Source: Bacteroidetes bacterium UBA1947
GTDB taxonomy: Bacteria; Bacteroidota; Bacteroidia; Chitinophagales; Chitinophagaceae
Length of the DNA: 64,000 nt
NCBI GenBank assembly: GCA_002336915.1
Contig: DDET01000010.1
Span: forward strand, 1-64,000
Direction of reading: 5' to 3'
Part shown: positions 1-7,525 of the stretch, in pieces
How positions within the stretch are numbered: position 1 is the stretch's first letter
Layout: each line of letters starts with the position of its first letter
Translations under genes and position numbers: made by a program
The notes under the pieces: model-generated
The model's database searches: none
What the model was told of the DNA's origin: nothing
Seen by the model: only the letters and a program-made list of their open reading frames with translations

Positions 1-4
1 AAAA

Positions 5-439
5 ATGTGGAGACAAAATGGAATAACACTTGAAGCTTTAAATGCACAGTCTGTAAATACTATGGCTGAAATACTGGAAATAAAATTTACAGAATTGGGA
101 ACTAACTATTTATGTGCATCCATGCCGGTAACCAGAAACACGAAGCAGCCATACGGCCTGCTGCATGGGGGAGCGTCGGCAGCTCTTGCCGAGACAATTG
201 GAAGCGTAGCCTCGTGGTTATGCATAGATCCCGAAAAAGAAATATGCACGGGCATAGAGATCAACTGCAATCATGTAAGAGGTAAGACAAGTGGAGTAGT
301 GGTAGCAAGAGCTGAGCCGCTACACATAGGCGCGAAGACGCATGTATGGGATATCAAGATACGCGATGAAAGAGAGAAGCTGATCTGCGTGAGCAGGCTG
401 ACCGTGGCTGTGTTGAAGAGAGTGGATAATAAGCAGTAG
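5..439 (+). CDS. Hotdog-fold (PaaI/YdiI-type) thioesterase
   Basis: 144-residue hotdog-fold acyl-CoA thioesterase. The central helix carries the family signature LLHGGASAALAETIGS (about residues 52-67), in which the Glu is the expected catalytic residue and HGG the conserved turn. The length is normal for single-domain PaaI/YdiI enzymes. YdiI/MenI members hydrolyse 1,4-dihydroxy-2-naphthoyl-CoA in menaquinone synthesis, which fits a menaquinone-using Bacteroidota, but no men gene is visible because the window starts here. The ATG at base 5 is the first available in frame; the true start could lie outside the window. It converges with coaE, with 7 bases between stops. The family call is firm, the substrate is inference. 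Confidence 0.85.
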   Translation: MWRQNGITLEALNAQSVNTMAEILEIKFTELGTNYLCASMPVTRNTKQPYGLLHGGASAALAETIGSVASWLCIDPEKEICTGIEINCNHVRGKTSGVVVARAEPLHIGAKTHVWDIKIRDEREKLICVSRLTVAVLKRVDNKQ

Positions 440-446
440 TTAGCGG

Positions 447-1043
447 TTAGTGCTTATTTGCCGCTTTATCGAGAAGTGCTTTGTGTAGTTGTAAAACCTG
501 CGGGATGATGGCTTGCTGCCCGTCATTGATGATCAGGTAGTCGCAGCGTTTCATTTTTTCGTCTTCATCCATTTGCTGCGCGATGCGTTTCAATATTTCT
601 TCCCTTGTGCTGCCTGCACGCTCTAAGGCACGCTTAATGCGCAGTTCAAGAGGAGCAGACACACCTACCATTACATCCATGCTTTTGTAGCTGCCGCTCT
701 CAAAAAAAATGGCTGCTTCTTTGATAATGTAAGGAGTGGTTTGTTCGTTCATCCAGTCCTCACCATATTTAATGGTGGCCGGATGTACTAATGCATTCAG
801 TTCGGCCAGTTTGGTGGCATCAGCAAATACTATTGATGCGATCTTAGCACGGTCGGGCTTGCCGTTTATGTAAGTATCATGACCTAGTAATGCCTGTATA
901 TCTTTCTTAAGCTGCTCATCTGTTTCGAGCAAAATGCGGGAGGCATCGTCGGCATTAAAAACCGGTATGCCGAGTGTATGGAACACCCGGCATACCGTAG
1001 ACTTACCTGAACCAATGCCGCCTGTGATACCTACTTTCAGCAT
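447..1043 (-). CDS. coaE: Dephospho-CoA kinase
   Basis: 198 residues, the usual CoaE length. It phosphorylates the ribose 3'-OH of dephospho-CoA, the last step of coenzyme A synthesis, in the cytoplasm. The P-loop GGIGSGKST is at residues 8-16, followed by the family's FNADDASR substrate motif and the lid region around RIAQQMDEDEKMKRCDYLI, which holds the conserved DYLI-type strand. It is the last gene of the nusB-DUF1573-yajC-coaE operon on this strand, 10 bases after yajC, an arrangement common in Bacteroidota. Confidence 0.96.
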   Translation of the reverse strand: MLKVGITGGIGSGKSTVCRVFHTLGIPVFNADDASRILLETDEQLKKDIQALLGHDTYINGKPDRAKIASIVFADATKLAELNALVHPATIKYGEDWMNEQTTPYIIKEAAIFFESGSYKSMDVMVGVSAPLELRIKRALERAGSTREEILKRIAQQMDEDEKMKRCDYLIINDGQQAIIPQVLQLHKALLDKAANKH

Positions 1044-1053
1044 TGGACAGAAA

Positions 1054-1410
1054 TTATTTAGTTGTTGTTACAGAACCGGCTGCTTCAGTTTTCTTCCTGT
1101 ACGTTGCTGTCATTTCCATAGAAACAGCTGAGCGCTCCACTGTGATGAATGTACCGCGTGCTACTTCTATCTGTAATGTACCGTCGTCGTTAACACGATT
1201 GATAACACCGTGTATACCGGCAGAGGTAATTATTTTGTCGCCTACATTGATGCTTTCGGCAAATTTTTTCTGTTCTTTAGCACGCTTGGCCTGTGGGCGT
1301 ATCATGAAGAAATACATAACACCTATCATACCCACCATAAACAACAGTGAGAAATATGGATTGCCACCTGAGGCTGCCTGGAATAGAACTGTTTCGAGAT
1401 TTACGAACAT
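1054..1410 (-). CDS. yajC: Preprotein translocase accessory subunit YajC
   Basis: 118-residue inner-membrane protein of the Sec translocase ancillary complex (SecDF-YajC). It has one transmembrane segment at about residues 20-38 followed by the diagnostic MIRPQAKRAKEQ stretch. The cytoplasmic domain contains the conserved VGDKIITSAGIHGVI and VERSAVS elements. It lies between the DUF1573 lipoprotein and coaE in one operon. No secDF is present in the window. Confidence 0.95.
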   Translation of the reverse strand: MFVNLETVLFQAASGGNPYFSLLFMVGMIGVMYFFMIRPQAKRAKEQKKFAESINVGDKIITSAGIHGVINRVNDDGTLQIEVARGTFITVERSAVSMEMTATYRKKTEAAGSVTTTK

Positions 1411-1458
1411 TGTTTTGTTATTTGGTTTAAAATTTATTTATAAATAGTGTTGAGCTGC

Positions 1459-1956
1459 TTATTTCTTTTTCTTGCTTTCAACCACGTTGGCGGTAATAAA
1501 CAGCAGATGAACGCCACGCTTTGTATTTGTATTGATCGAGACCGTTTTATTTTGCGGCCCCGTCTTGTCTTTGGAATTAAAGCTAACTGTTATTTTGCCA
1601 TTCTTGCCCGAAGGTAATGGTTCGTGCGGAAAATCGGCAATGGTGCAACCGCAGGAGCCGGTGGCCTTACTTATGATAAGCGGGCTCTTGCCGCCATTGG
1701 TGAACGCAAACTCATGTTCCACGACATCTCCCTCGGTAATGGTACCAAAATCGTAGGTAGTATCTTTAAAGTCCAGCGTAGCAAGCTGTGATACAACTGC
1801 GGTATCTGTGCCTGAAGCTGTATATGGATTCTTAACCAGGCCGCCCGATAAAAGCCCTGAATCCTTTACAGGTACTTTTTTATCAGTGCCGGTATTGTTG
1901 CAGGAGGCGATCCCGATCAACAGCAAGAGTAAGATATATGGTTTCACAAATGACAT
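1459..1956 (-). CDS. DUF1573 lipoprotein
   Basis: 165 residues. An N-terminal lipoprotein signal ends in the lipobox IASC with Cys19 as the lipidation site. A DUF1573 Ig-like domain (about 65-160) shows the family hallmark TGSCGCT with paired cysteines, followed by LPSGKNGKITVSF. DUF1573 proteins are very common in Bacteroidota and occur next to nusB and yajC; their exact role is not known. It sits 12 bases downstream of nusB and is probably co-transcribed with it. Confidence 0.9.
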   Translation of the reverse strand: MSFVKPYILLLLLIGIASCNNTGTDKKVPVKDSGLLSGGLVKNPYTASGTDTAVVSQLATLDFKDTTYDFGTITEGDVVEHEFAFTNGGKSPLIISKATGSCGCTIADFPHEPLPSGKNGKITVSFNSKDKTGPQNKTVSINTNTKRGVHLLFITANVVESKKKK

Positions 1957-1968
1957 AATCCTGCAAAA

Positions 1969-2907
1969 TTAAGGTTTACGATTACGTTCCTGTTTCCTGA
2001 CCAGGTTTTCTTTTTCCAGGTCTTTAAGAATATTATCGAGCACGCCGTTTATAAACTGGCCGCTTTGTGGTGTACTGTATAATTTAGCTATCTCTATATA
2101 CTCATTGATAGTAACCTTGGTGGGTATAGTAGGGAAGTACAAAAATTCGCAGACGCCCATCCTTAACAGGAAGAGGTCTATCAAGGCCACACGGTCGGTA
2201 TCCCAGTTCTTCAGCTTGGGATTTATCATCTCCATGCAATAATCACCCTTTTCCATAACGGTATGCAGCAAGGCATGTGCGTACTCGCGTTTTTCGGCGG
2301 AGATGAGATTGGTGAAACTTACCTTTGCATTGCTGTTGAAGAAATTGCTCATCAGCATCACGATCATCTCCTTGTCATCTTCCCAACCCGGTAATTCTTC
2401 GGTAAAATGATCTTGCAATTCCTCGTTACCTAATATCTCTTTTTCCCAAATGAAGCGGATGATATCTTTTTCCTCGCGGGCACCATTACTTGAGGATTCC
2501 GTGTACTGTTTATATTCCGGTGTTTTAGATAGCTGCTGGTGTAGCTTCTTCACCCATTCTGCATCTATGTATTGCCCCAGGTGTGCATTCTTTACGCGCT
2601 CCTGGAAGACCTTATCATTCAATACCTGCATCACAAATTCATTAGCAGCTATTTTGATATTTACATGCTTGTCTTCTTCGGTAGGCAGATATTTGGAAGA
2701 GCGCTGTATGGCATCTGTTTCGGCATACTGTGCTATGCGAAGGGTGTAGAGTATGGATATGATAAAAAGATCGAGCGAGCGATTGAGCTTATCATCAAGA
2801 ATATGTGAGCCTGATTTCTTATTGACCTCCTGTTCGCCGAGCTCCATACTTGCAAGCACGTATAGTGTTTGCATTACTTTTACCCGGATATTTCTGCGGC
2901 TTATCAT
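1969..2907 (-). CDS. nusB: Transcription antitermination factor NusB (long form)
   Basis: Bacteroidota NusB proteins are about twice the length of E. coli NusB, with an extra N-terminal helical region before the conserved NusB fold. The NusB domain is at the C-terminus (about the last 130 residues), with the motif DRVALIDLFLLRMGVCE and VTINEYIEIAKLYSTPQSGQFINGVL, typical of rRNA antitermination factors. I chose the ATG at 2907 (MISRRNIRVKVMQTLYV), which matches the usual family start; an in-frame upstream start at 2988 would add 27 residues that look non-coding. First gene of the nusB-DUF1573-yajC-coaE operon. Confidence 0.93.
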   Translation of the reverse strand: MISRRNIRVKVMQTLYVLASMELGEQEVNKKSGSHILDDKLNRSLDLFIISILYTLRIAQYAETDAIQRSSKYLPTEEDKHVNIKIAANEFVMQVLNDKVFQERVKNAHLGQYIDAEWVKKLHQQLSKTPEYKQYTESSSNGAREEKDIIRFIWEKEILGNEELQDHFTEELPGWEDDKEMIVMLMSNFFNSNAKVSFTNLISAEKREYAHALLHTVMEKGDYCMEMINPKLKNWDTDRVALIDLFLLRMGVCEFLYFPTIPTKVTINEYIEIAKLYSTPQSGQFINGVLDNILKDLEKENLVRKQERNRKP

Positions 2908-3009
2908 ATAATATAAAGAGCTGTTTAGCGGCGCAAAAATAAGGTATTTACCGCAATGAAAAGGGTAAAAAGTGTTAGAAAGCGCCACATTTTAAATTAC
3001 TGGCAGATT

Positions 3010-3133
3010 TAACCCCTTCCGGGGTTATACGAGTCGTTCTTTGCCCCAACCCCGGATTGCATCCGGGGCTATTCACATTAAAGCCTTCCAGGCTTTCTAT
3101 ATTGTAAAATGAAATTTAAATGGCTTCAGGCTA
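3010..3133. repeat. Cluster of three short hairpins (REP-like)
   Basis: Three hairpins lie within about 90 bases between nusB and the acyltransferase. They are AACCCC/GGGGTT with a TTCC loop (3011-3026), CCCCGGAT/ATCCGGGG with a 3-base loop (3050-3068), and AAAGCC/GGCTTT (3080-3096). A fourth partial unit runs into the acyltransferase stop codon (3121-3133). The arrangement resembles REP-like palindrome clusters scattered in Bacteroidota genomes. It could also end transcription of the minus-strand acyltransferase. Hairpins are directly visible; the REP label is inference. Confidence 0.6.
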
Positions 3134-4354
3134 CAAAATAGGCAGAGTAGCCGGTACCACAGGCCCTTCAGTTGAGGGCTTAGCTTCCTCTGCCAGCTCT
3201 TTGGCATTGTCGCCGCTCACTATCTTGCTATATTTCACCTTAGCCTTGAGGAACGGCTTTTCGAAAAACTCATAGGAGATAATGGTCATCAGTATACACG
3301 AGCCAAATGTGAGGCCGTAAACAACGATATTGCTAGATATGAGGTCCTGCTTAGGCACCCAGGCCATAACGCCCCTGATGGCGATTACAATAGCAATGCC
3401 GTGATACATGTACAGGCCGTAGGTAACCTTGCCCAGGTAGTCGAGTATCTTATTGTCGAAGGTGAGTAGGGTATCTTTGTTTGCAGCAAGGTTGATGATC
3501 ATGATGGCAAAGGGCACAGCATAGACCTCGTATGTAACGAAGGGTACGGAAATACCCCTGATGGTAATGAAAATAAGGCAGGCATATGTGGCCAGCTGAG
3601 TGTACCTGTGAAACAGGAACCTGAGAGCTTTTTCTTTTTTATTGAACAGTATCCAGGCCATGATGCCACCGAGTGACATGTCATCGATACAGAAATACTC
3701 CCAGAAGTAGTTTATGTTGGTAATAGTCCTGTTATCGGGGCGGTAGTGATGCCATACCTCGAGCGAGGCACGAATGATGAAATAAAAGGTGATAATTCCC
3801 AACAGCATGGTGAGGATATTCTTGCTGTACTTTACGATCCATGGCCACATGATATAAAACTGCTCCTCGACGCCTACCGACCAGGTCTGGTTGATAAAAG
3901 GGGCTGGGGCAGCGCGGAACAACATATCGGCAATATTGGGCACAAAGAACAGGAACAAGCCCAGCTTTAACCACCAGGAGTCATTAACATGATCGCTATA
4001 CCATGGAATATGGAAGAAGGAAAAATGAGGCAACACAAATATGCCCAGTATGATAATGAGGTAATACAGGGGCCAAATACGGAATATACGGCGTATATAG
4101 AAATTGCGGACAGATATGGTTCCGGTCTTTTCTTTTTCTTTCAGTAACAGGTAGGTGATAAGGAAACCGCTCAGTACAAAGAACATGATAATGCCCAGCT
4201 TGCCAAATACACCACCCACGAAGGAGTCGGTATAGATATTGTCGAGGCCATACATGTTCTTGCTTTGCTCTACGTGGTGCGCAATAACGCCCAGAGCAGC
4301 TACAAAGCGAACTCCGTTGAGGTTGGGGAAATATACTTTCTCCTTGGTGAGCAT
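3131..4354 (-). CDS. Acyltransferase family 3 membrane protein (OafA/YrhL type)
   Basis: 407-residue integral membrane O-acyltransferase with about ten transmembrane helices. The N-terminus has the typical family-3 pattern NGVRFVAALGVIAHHVEQSK, including the conserved His, followed by GVFGKLGIIMFFVLSGFLITYLL and NFYIRRIFRIWPLYY. Later comes TWSVGVEEQFYIMWPW, another hallmark. Members transfer acyl groups, often acetyl, to cell-surface sugars or lipids. No glycan cluster surrounds it, so the substrate is unknown. It ends inside the hairpin cluster at 3010-3133. Confidence 0.9.
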   Translation of the reverse strand: MLTKEKVYFPNLNGVRFVAALGVIAHHVEQSKNMYGLDNIYTDSFVGGVFGKLGIIMFFVLSGFLITYLLLKEKEKTGTISVRNFYIRRIFRIWPLYYLIIILGIFVLPHFSFFHIPWYSDHVNDSWWLKLGLFLFFVPNIADMLFRAAPAPFINQTWSVGVEEQFYIMWPWIVKYSKNILTMLLGIITFYFIIRASLEVWHHYRPDNRTITNINYFWEYFCIDDMSLGGIMAWILFNKKEKALRFLFHRYTQLATYACLIFITIRGISVPFVTYEVYAVPFAIMIINLAANKDTLLTFDNKILDYLGKVTYGLYMYHGIAIVIAIRGVMAWVPKQDLISSNIVVYGLTFGSCILMTIISYEFFEKPFLKAKVKYSKIVSGDNAKELAEEAKPSTEGPVVPATLPIL

Positions 4355-4492
4355 TAGTTTAATAAAAACGGCGGTGAATAAAATTTATCGCTGCAAACAT
4401 ACTGCGGATTTGCCCTAAAGGGTAGTTTTTTGCATGTGTTTGCATATCATTAACATGTAAGCCTTTAAACGCAATAATAGCGAGGATTATAC

Positions 4493-4500
4493 TATCTTTG
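4493..4500 (+). promoter_or_regulatory. Bacteroidota -7 promoter element (TATCTTTG)
   Basis: The sequence is a perfect match to TAnnTTTG, the -7 element of the Bacteroidota primary sigma factor. No open reading frame follows. Instead a structured stretch and a terminator follow, so this promoter probably drives a small RNA. No convincing -33 TTG is seen at the expected distance. Confidence 0.55.
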
Positions 4501-4504
4501 CGGC

Positions 4505-4592
4505 GGTGCCAAACCTCGGGGCCGCAATGGGTAAGCAATTACCTGTATTGCGGCACAAATTAAGGCCTCTGTGTAATGCGGAGGCTTTTCTT
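4505..4592 (+). ncRNA. Candidate small structured RNA of about 88 nt
   Basis: Between a TAnnTTTG promoter element (4493-4500) and a terminator (4565-4592) lies a short stretch with strong nested pairing. CCGCAA (4522-4527 region) pairs with TTGCGG, enclosing a GGTAA-GCAA-TTACC hairpin whose loop is a GNRA tetraloop. An alternative 5' pairing TTGCGGC/GCCGCAA uses the same strand and would exclude the nested fold. No ORF of useful size fits. I do not recognise a known family: it lacks the SRP RNA loop sequence and is too short for 6S RNA or tmRNA. The two mutually exclusive folds could mean a switch, but that is inference. Confidence 0.45.
4565..4592 (+). terminator. Rho-independent terminator of the candidate small RNA
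   Basis: Stem GCCTC (4565-4569) and GAGGC (4581-4585) with an 11-base loop, followed directly by TTTTCTT. It faces the plus strand and has no plus-strand gene upstream other than the candidate RNA. Confidence 0.55.
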
Positions 4593-4649
4593 ATGCCCTC
4601 CCTGCCTCCCTGAAGGGAGGGGATGTGGTGCTCAGGATGACAAGCGTTT

Positions 4650-4677
4650 AAAATAAAAGTCCCGCCGTAGCGGGACT
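4650..4677 (-). terminator. Terminator of the tetR-tolC-emrA-emrB operon
   Basis: Perfect 8-bp stem AGTCCCGC/GCGGGACT (4658-4665 and 4670-4677) with loop CGTA. Read on the minus strand it is followed by TTTTATTTTA. It lies about 50 bases after the stop codon of the emrB-like gene. Confidence 0.75.
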
Positions 4678-4728
4678 AGTCTGTGGGCTAAAAATCATCT
4701 CTATAGCTATATCCGGTCTTTTATATTT

Positions 4729-6312
4729 TTAGTGCAGTGCTTCCGAGATATCTATTTTCGCTTTTTTCTTTTTGTTGCGTATCATCAACAGGAAGGGCAC
4801 GCATATCAGGAAGAGAATACCGAGGTAGAGGAAGACATCCATATACGAAAGCACCGAGGCCTGTTTGGTCAATGAATAGTCCAGCGACTGGTAGGCGCTC
4901 TTTAGCGCTACATCGGCAGACATACCTTTGGCCATGAAGCTATGTTGTAGTCCTTCCACACGTTGCTGTACTGCTGCTGTGTTCACATTTAGTTTTGCTG
5001 CCAGGTCGTTACGGTATACCATGTTCTGTTGCGACAGGAATGTTGTAATAAGCGCCACACCGAATGAGCCACCGAGTTGGCGCATCATACCTGTAAAGGC
5101 TGCTCCTTGCCCAATCTGCTGCCCTTTGAGTGTAGACAGCGAAAGGGTAGTGATGGGTATGAACAAAAGGGCCATGCCTATACCGCGCACTATCAGCATC
5201 CAGAAGAACGCATCTTTACCTGTATCAGGCGTAAGGATCTTATAGCCCCAGAAGCTATACACAAAGAACAAGGCCATACCACCTGCGGCGAGATATTGCT
5301 GCGGCACACCTTTTTGTATGAGCTGCCCTATAAGCGGCATCATAAAGGCGGTCATCAATGCTGCTGGTACCATCAACTCGCCCGATTGCTGTGCATTCCA
5401 GCCTAGTATGGACTGTGTGTACAGCGGCACTACAAATGTGGAACCATACAAACCAAAGCCCAGGATAAATGAAAGCATAGTACCTATGCGCAGGTTCCCG
5501 TTCTTGAGTACGCGTAGTTCCACAATAGGGTTCTTATATGTCAACTCCCTCCAGATGAAGAAATATAGACCAAGAACGGCTGTAATGGAAAGTGTAACGA
5601 TGGTGCGGCTGGAGAACCAATCTTCTTCGTGACCGCGTTCCAATACATATTGTAAGGAACCAACTGCAATAGCCAGGAATGCAATGCCCCACCAATCGAT
5701 CTCTTTGCTTGATTTCTTCTCGGAGTATTTAGGGCTGCGTACGAACTGCAGTGTAAGCAGGGTAGCTATGATACCTATGGGTATATTGATGTAGAAAATG
5801 TAAGGCCATGAAAAGTGTTCTACTATATAGCCACCCAATGGCGGGCCAAGTGTTGGGCCAATGATCACACCAAGACCGTAAATGGCTTGTGCCATACCGC
5901 GCTTTTCGGGTGGGTAGCTTTCGGTGATGATGGTTTGTGATGTTACTAAGAGTGCGCCACCACCAAGGCCCTGGAGAAATCGAAATATGATCAACTCTGC
6001 TATGCCATGTGCATTACCACATAAAAAGGAGCAGACCGTAAATATCATGATAGACGCCGCAAAATAATTGCGGCGGCCAAACTGTTGTGATAACCAGCTG
6101 GTCATAGGCACAACAATAACGTTACCTATCGCGTAGGCAGTAATAACCCACCCTATCTCGCTCAATGTTGCCCCAAGGTTGCCCTTCATATCATTGAGGG
6201 CCACGTTCACTATCGTGGTATCAACGATCTCGAGCAGGGCGCAGAATATAGCCGTGATGGTTATAATAACCCTCCGCGAACCATATTCTACTAAAGATTC
6301 ATGCTGTGTCAT
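4729..6312 (-). CDS. emrB: DHA2-family MFS drug:proton antiporter (EmrB/QacA type)
   Basis: 527 residues and about 14 transmembrane helices, the DHA2 architecture. TM1 has EIVDTTIVNVAL with the conserved acidic residue. The loop after TM2 carries the GRRNYF basic motif. TM5 has the antiporter motif C GVIIGPTLGPPLGGYI. EmrB-type proteins expel hydrophobic drugs using the proton gradient, across both membranes when joined to an EmrA adaptor and a TolC channel, and both partners are encoded just upstream on this strand. It begins 23 bases after the emrA-like gene and ends at a clear terminator (4650-4677). The drug substrate cannot be read from sequence. Confidence 0.93.
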   Translation of the reverse strand: MTQHESLVEYGSRRVIITITAIFCALLEIVDTTIVNVALNDMKGNLGATLSEIGWVITAYAIGNVIVVPMTSWLSQQFGRRNYFAASIMIFTVCSFLCGNAHGIAELIIFRFLQGLGGGALLVTSQTIITESYPPEKRGMAQAIYGLGVIIGPTLGPPLGGYIVEHFSWPYIFYINIPIGIIATLLTLQFVRSPKYSEKKSSKEIDWWGIAFLAIAVGSLQYVLERGHEEDWFSSRTIVTLSITAVLGLYFFIWRELTYKNPIVELRVLKNGNLRIGTMLSFILGFGLYGSTFVVPLYTQSILGWNAQQSGELMVPAALMTAFMMPLIGQLIQKGVPQQYLAAGGMALFFVYSFWGYKILTPDTGKDAFFWMLIVRGIGMALLFIPITTLSLSTLKGQQIGQGAAFTGMMRQLGGSFGVALITTFLSQQNMVYRNDLAAKLNVNTAAVQQRVEGLQHSFMAKGMSADVALKSAYQSLDYSLTKQASVLSYMDVFLYLGILFLICVPFLLMIRNKKKKAKIDISEALH

Positions 6313-6335
6313 ATATTATTTCTGTCGGGCTACAA

Positions 6336-7490
6336 TTAATCTAAATGTACATCCACGCTTACGTTCATACCCGGGCGCAGCTGTTTTACTACTTCATCAT
6401 TGTGGTTCACAAATTCTATCTTAACCGGTACACGCTGTACCACTTTTACGAAATTACCTGTGGCATTATCAGGAGGCAGCAGGGCAAATCTTGCACCTGT
6501 GGCAGGGGAGAAGGAAGTTACTTTCGCTTCTATCTCGTGGTCTGGGAATGCATCCACCTTCACGATCACCTTCTGTCCTACTTTCATTTTGTCGAGCTGT
6601 GTTTCTTTAAAGTTGGCCACAACCCATATACCTTGTTCTGATACTACACTGAACAGTGACTGTCCTGCCTGTACATACTGTCCGGGCTGTACGCTTACCT
6701 TAGACACCAGGCCGTCCTCAGGCGCTGTGATAACTGTATAAGAAAGATTGAGCTTCGCAGTTTCCAGTTCGGCTTGCTTTTGCTTAATGGTTGCATCGGC
6801 CACGCTAACCTGCTGGTAAGTGGCATTGCCTTGTGATGCAATGGCACTTGTCTGGCGGCTGGCAGCGTTCTTCTGCTCTTCCAGTACTTTAAGCTGGCGC
6901 TCGGCAGTTTGCTTAGCGGCAAGTGCCTGCTCATATTGTTGCTGTGTTACAGAATGGTCTTTAACCAGTATTGCATACCTGTCGTAGTCCTGCGTACTGC
7001 GCCATACGTTCACTTTGGCCGCTTCTATCTGGGCATCAACGGTGTAAATGTTAGCCTGCGAGGAAACTGTATTTGCCCTTGCTGCAGAAGTGGAAGCCTG
7101 GGCTACACCGAGGCTGCTCTGTGCTGTTGCAAGAGCGGCCTCAGCCTGTTCTACTTTAATAGCCAGCTCGCGTCCATCAAGTACAAGCAGGGTGTCACCC
7201 TTTTTTACTTTCTGGTTGTCCTTTACGCGCACTTCGGTAACATAGCCGGCCACACGGGGTATTGCGGGACTGATGTTTGCGTCTATCTGCGCATCATCTG
7301 TTTCTTCGTGGTGCAGTGCATGTATGTATTTTACCAGGCCGAAAGTACCGCCCAGCACTACAAGCAATGCCAGTACAACAATAAAACGTTTGTTGCGTTT
7401 CTTTGGTGCTTCAGGTGCGGGGTGGTTGTGCTTATCGTGGCTATGGTTTGTGTTTGCGGGATGCTGTACATCTTTTACTTGCGTATCCAT
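6336..7490 (-). CDS. emrA: HlyD/EmrA-family membrane fusion protein
   Basis: 384 residues. The N-terminus is His-rich and cytoplasmic (NHSHDKHNHPAPEAP), followed by one transmembrane anchor at about 35-55. A biotinyl-lipoyl half-motif follows (GYVTEVRVKDNQKVKKGDTL), then a long alpha-helical hairpin rich in Ala/Gln, the second lipoyl half (VITAPEDGLVSKVSVQPGQY) and a beta-barrel domain. Such adaptors join an inner-membrane transporter to an outer-membrane TolC channel. It lies between the TolC gene (35-base gap) and the EmrB gene (23-base gap). The His-rich tail is unusual but common enough in cytoplasmic linkers. Confidence 0.92.
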   Translation of the reverse strand: MDTQVKDVQHPANTNHSHDKHNHPAPEAPKKRNKRFIVVLALLVVLGGTFGLVKYIHALHHEETDDAQIDANISPAIPRVAGYVTEVRVKDNQKVKKGDTLLVLDGRELAIKVEQAEAALATAQSSLGVAQASTSAARANTVSSQANIYTVDAQIEAAKVNVWRSTQDYDRYAILVKDHSVTQQQYEQALAAKQTAERQLKVLEEQKNAASRQTSAIASQGNATYQQVSVADATIKQKQAELETAKLNLSYTVITAPEDGLVSKVSVQPGQYVQAGQSLFSVVSEQGIWVVANFKETQLDKMKVGQKVIVKVDAFPDHEIEAKVTSFSPATGARFALLPPDNATGNFVKVVQRVPVKIEFVNHNDEVVKQLRPGMNVSVDVHLD

Positions 7491-7525
7491 AATATCTATT
7501 TACCTGTTGTTATCTTTTTATTGTT

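Noticed and set aside
4493..4592. Candidate RNA considered as SRP RNA, 6S RNA or a tmRNA
   Set aside because: It lacks the SRP GGAAGG loop, is too short for 6S or tmRNA and has no CCA or tag region.
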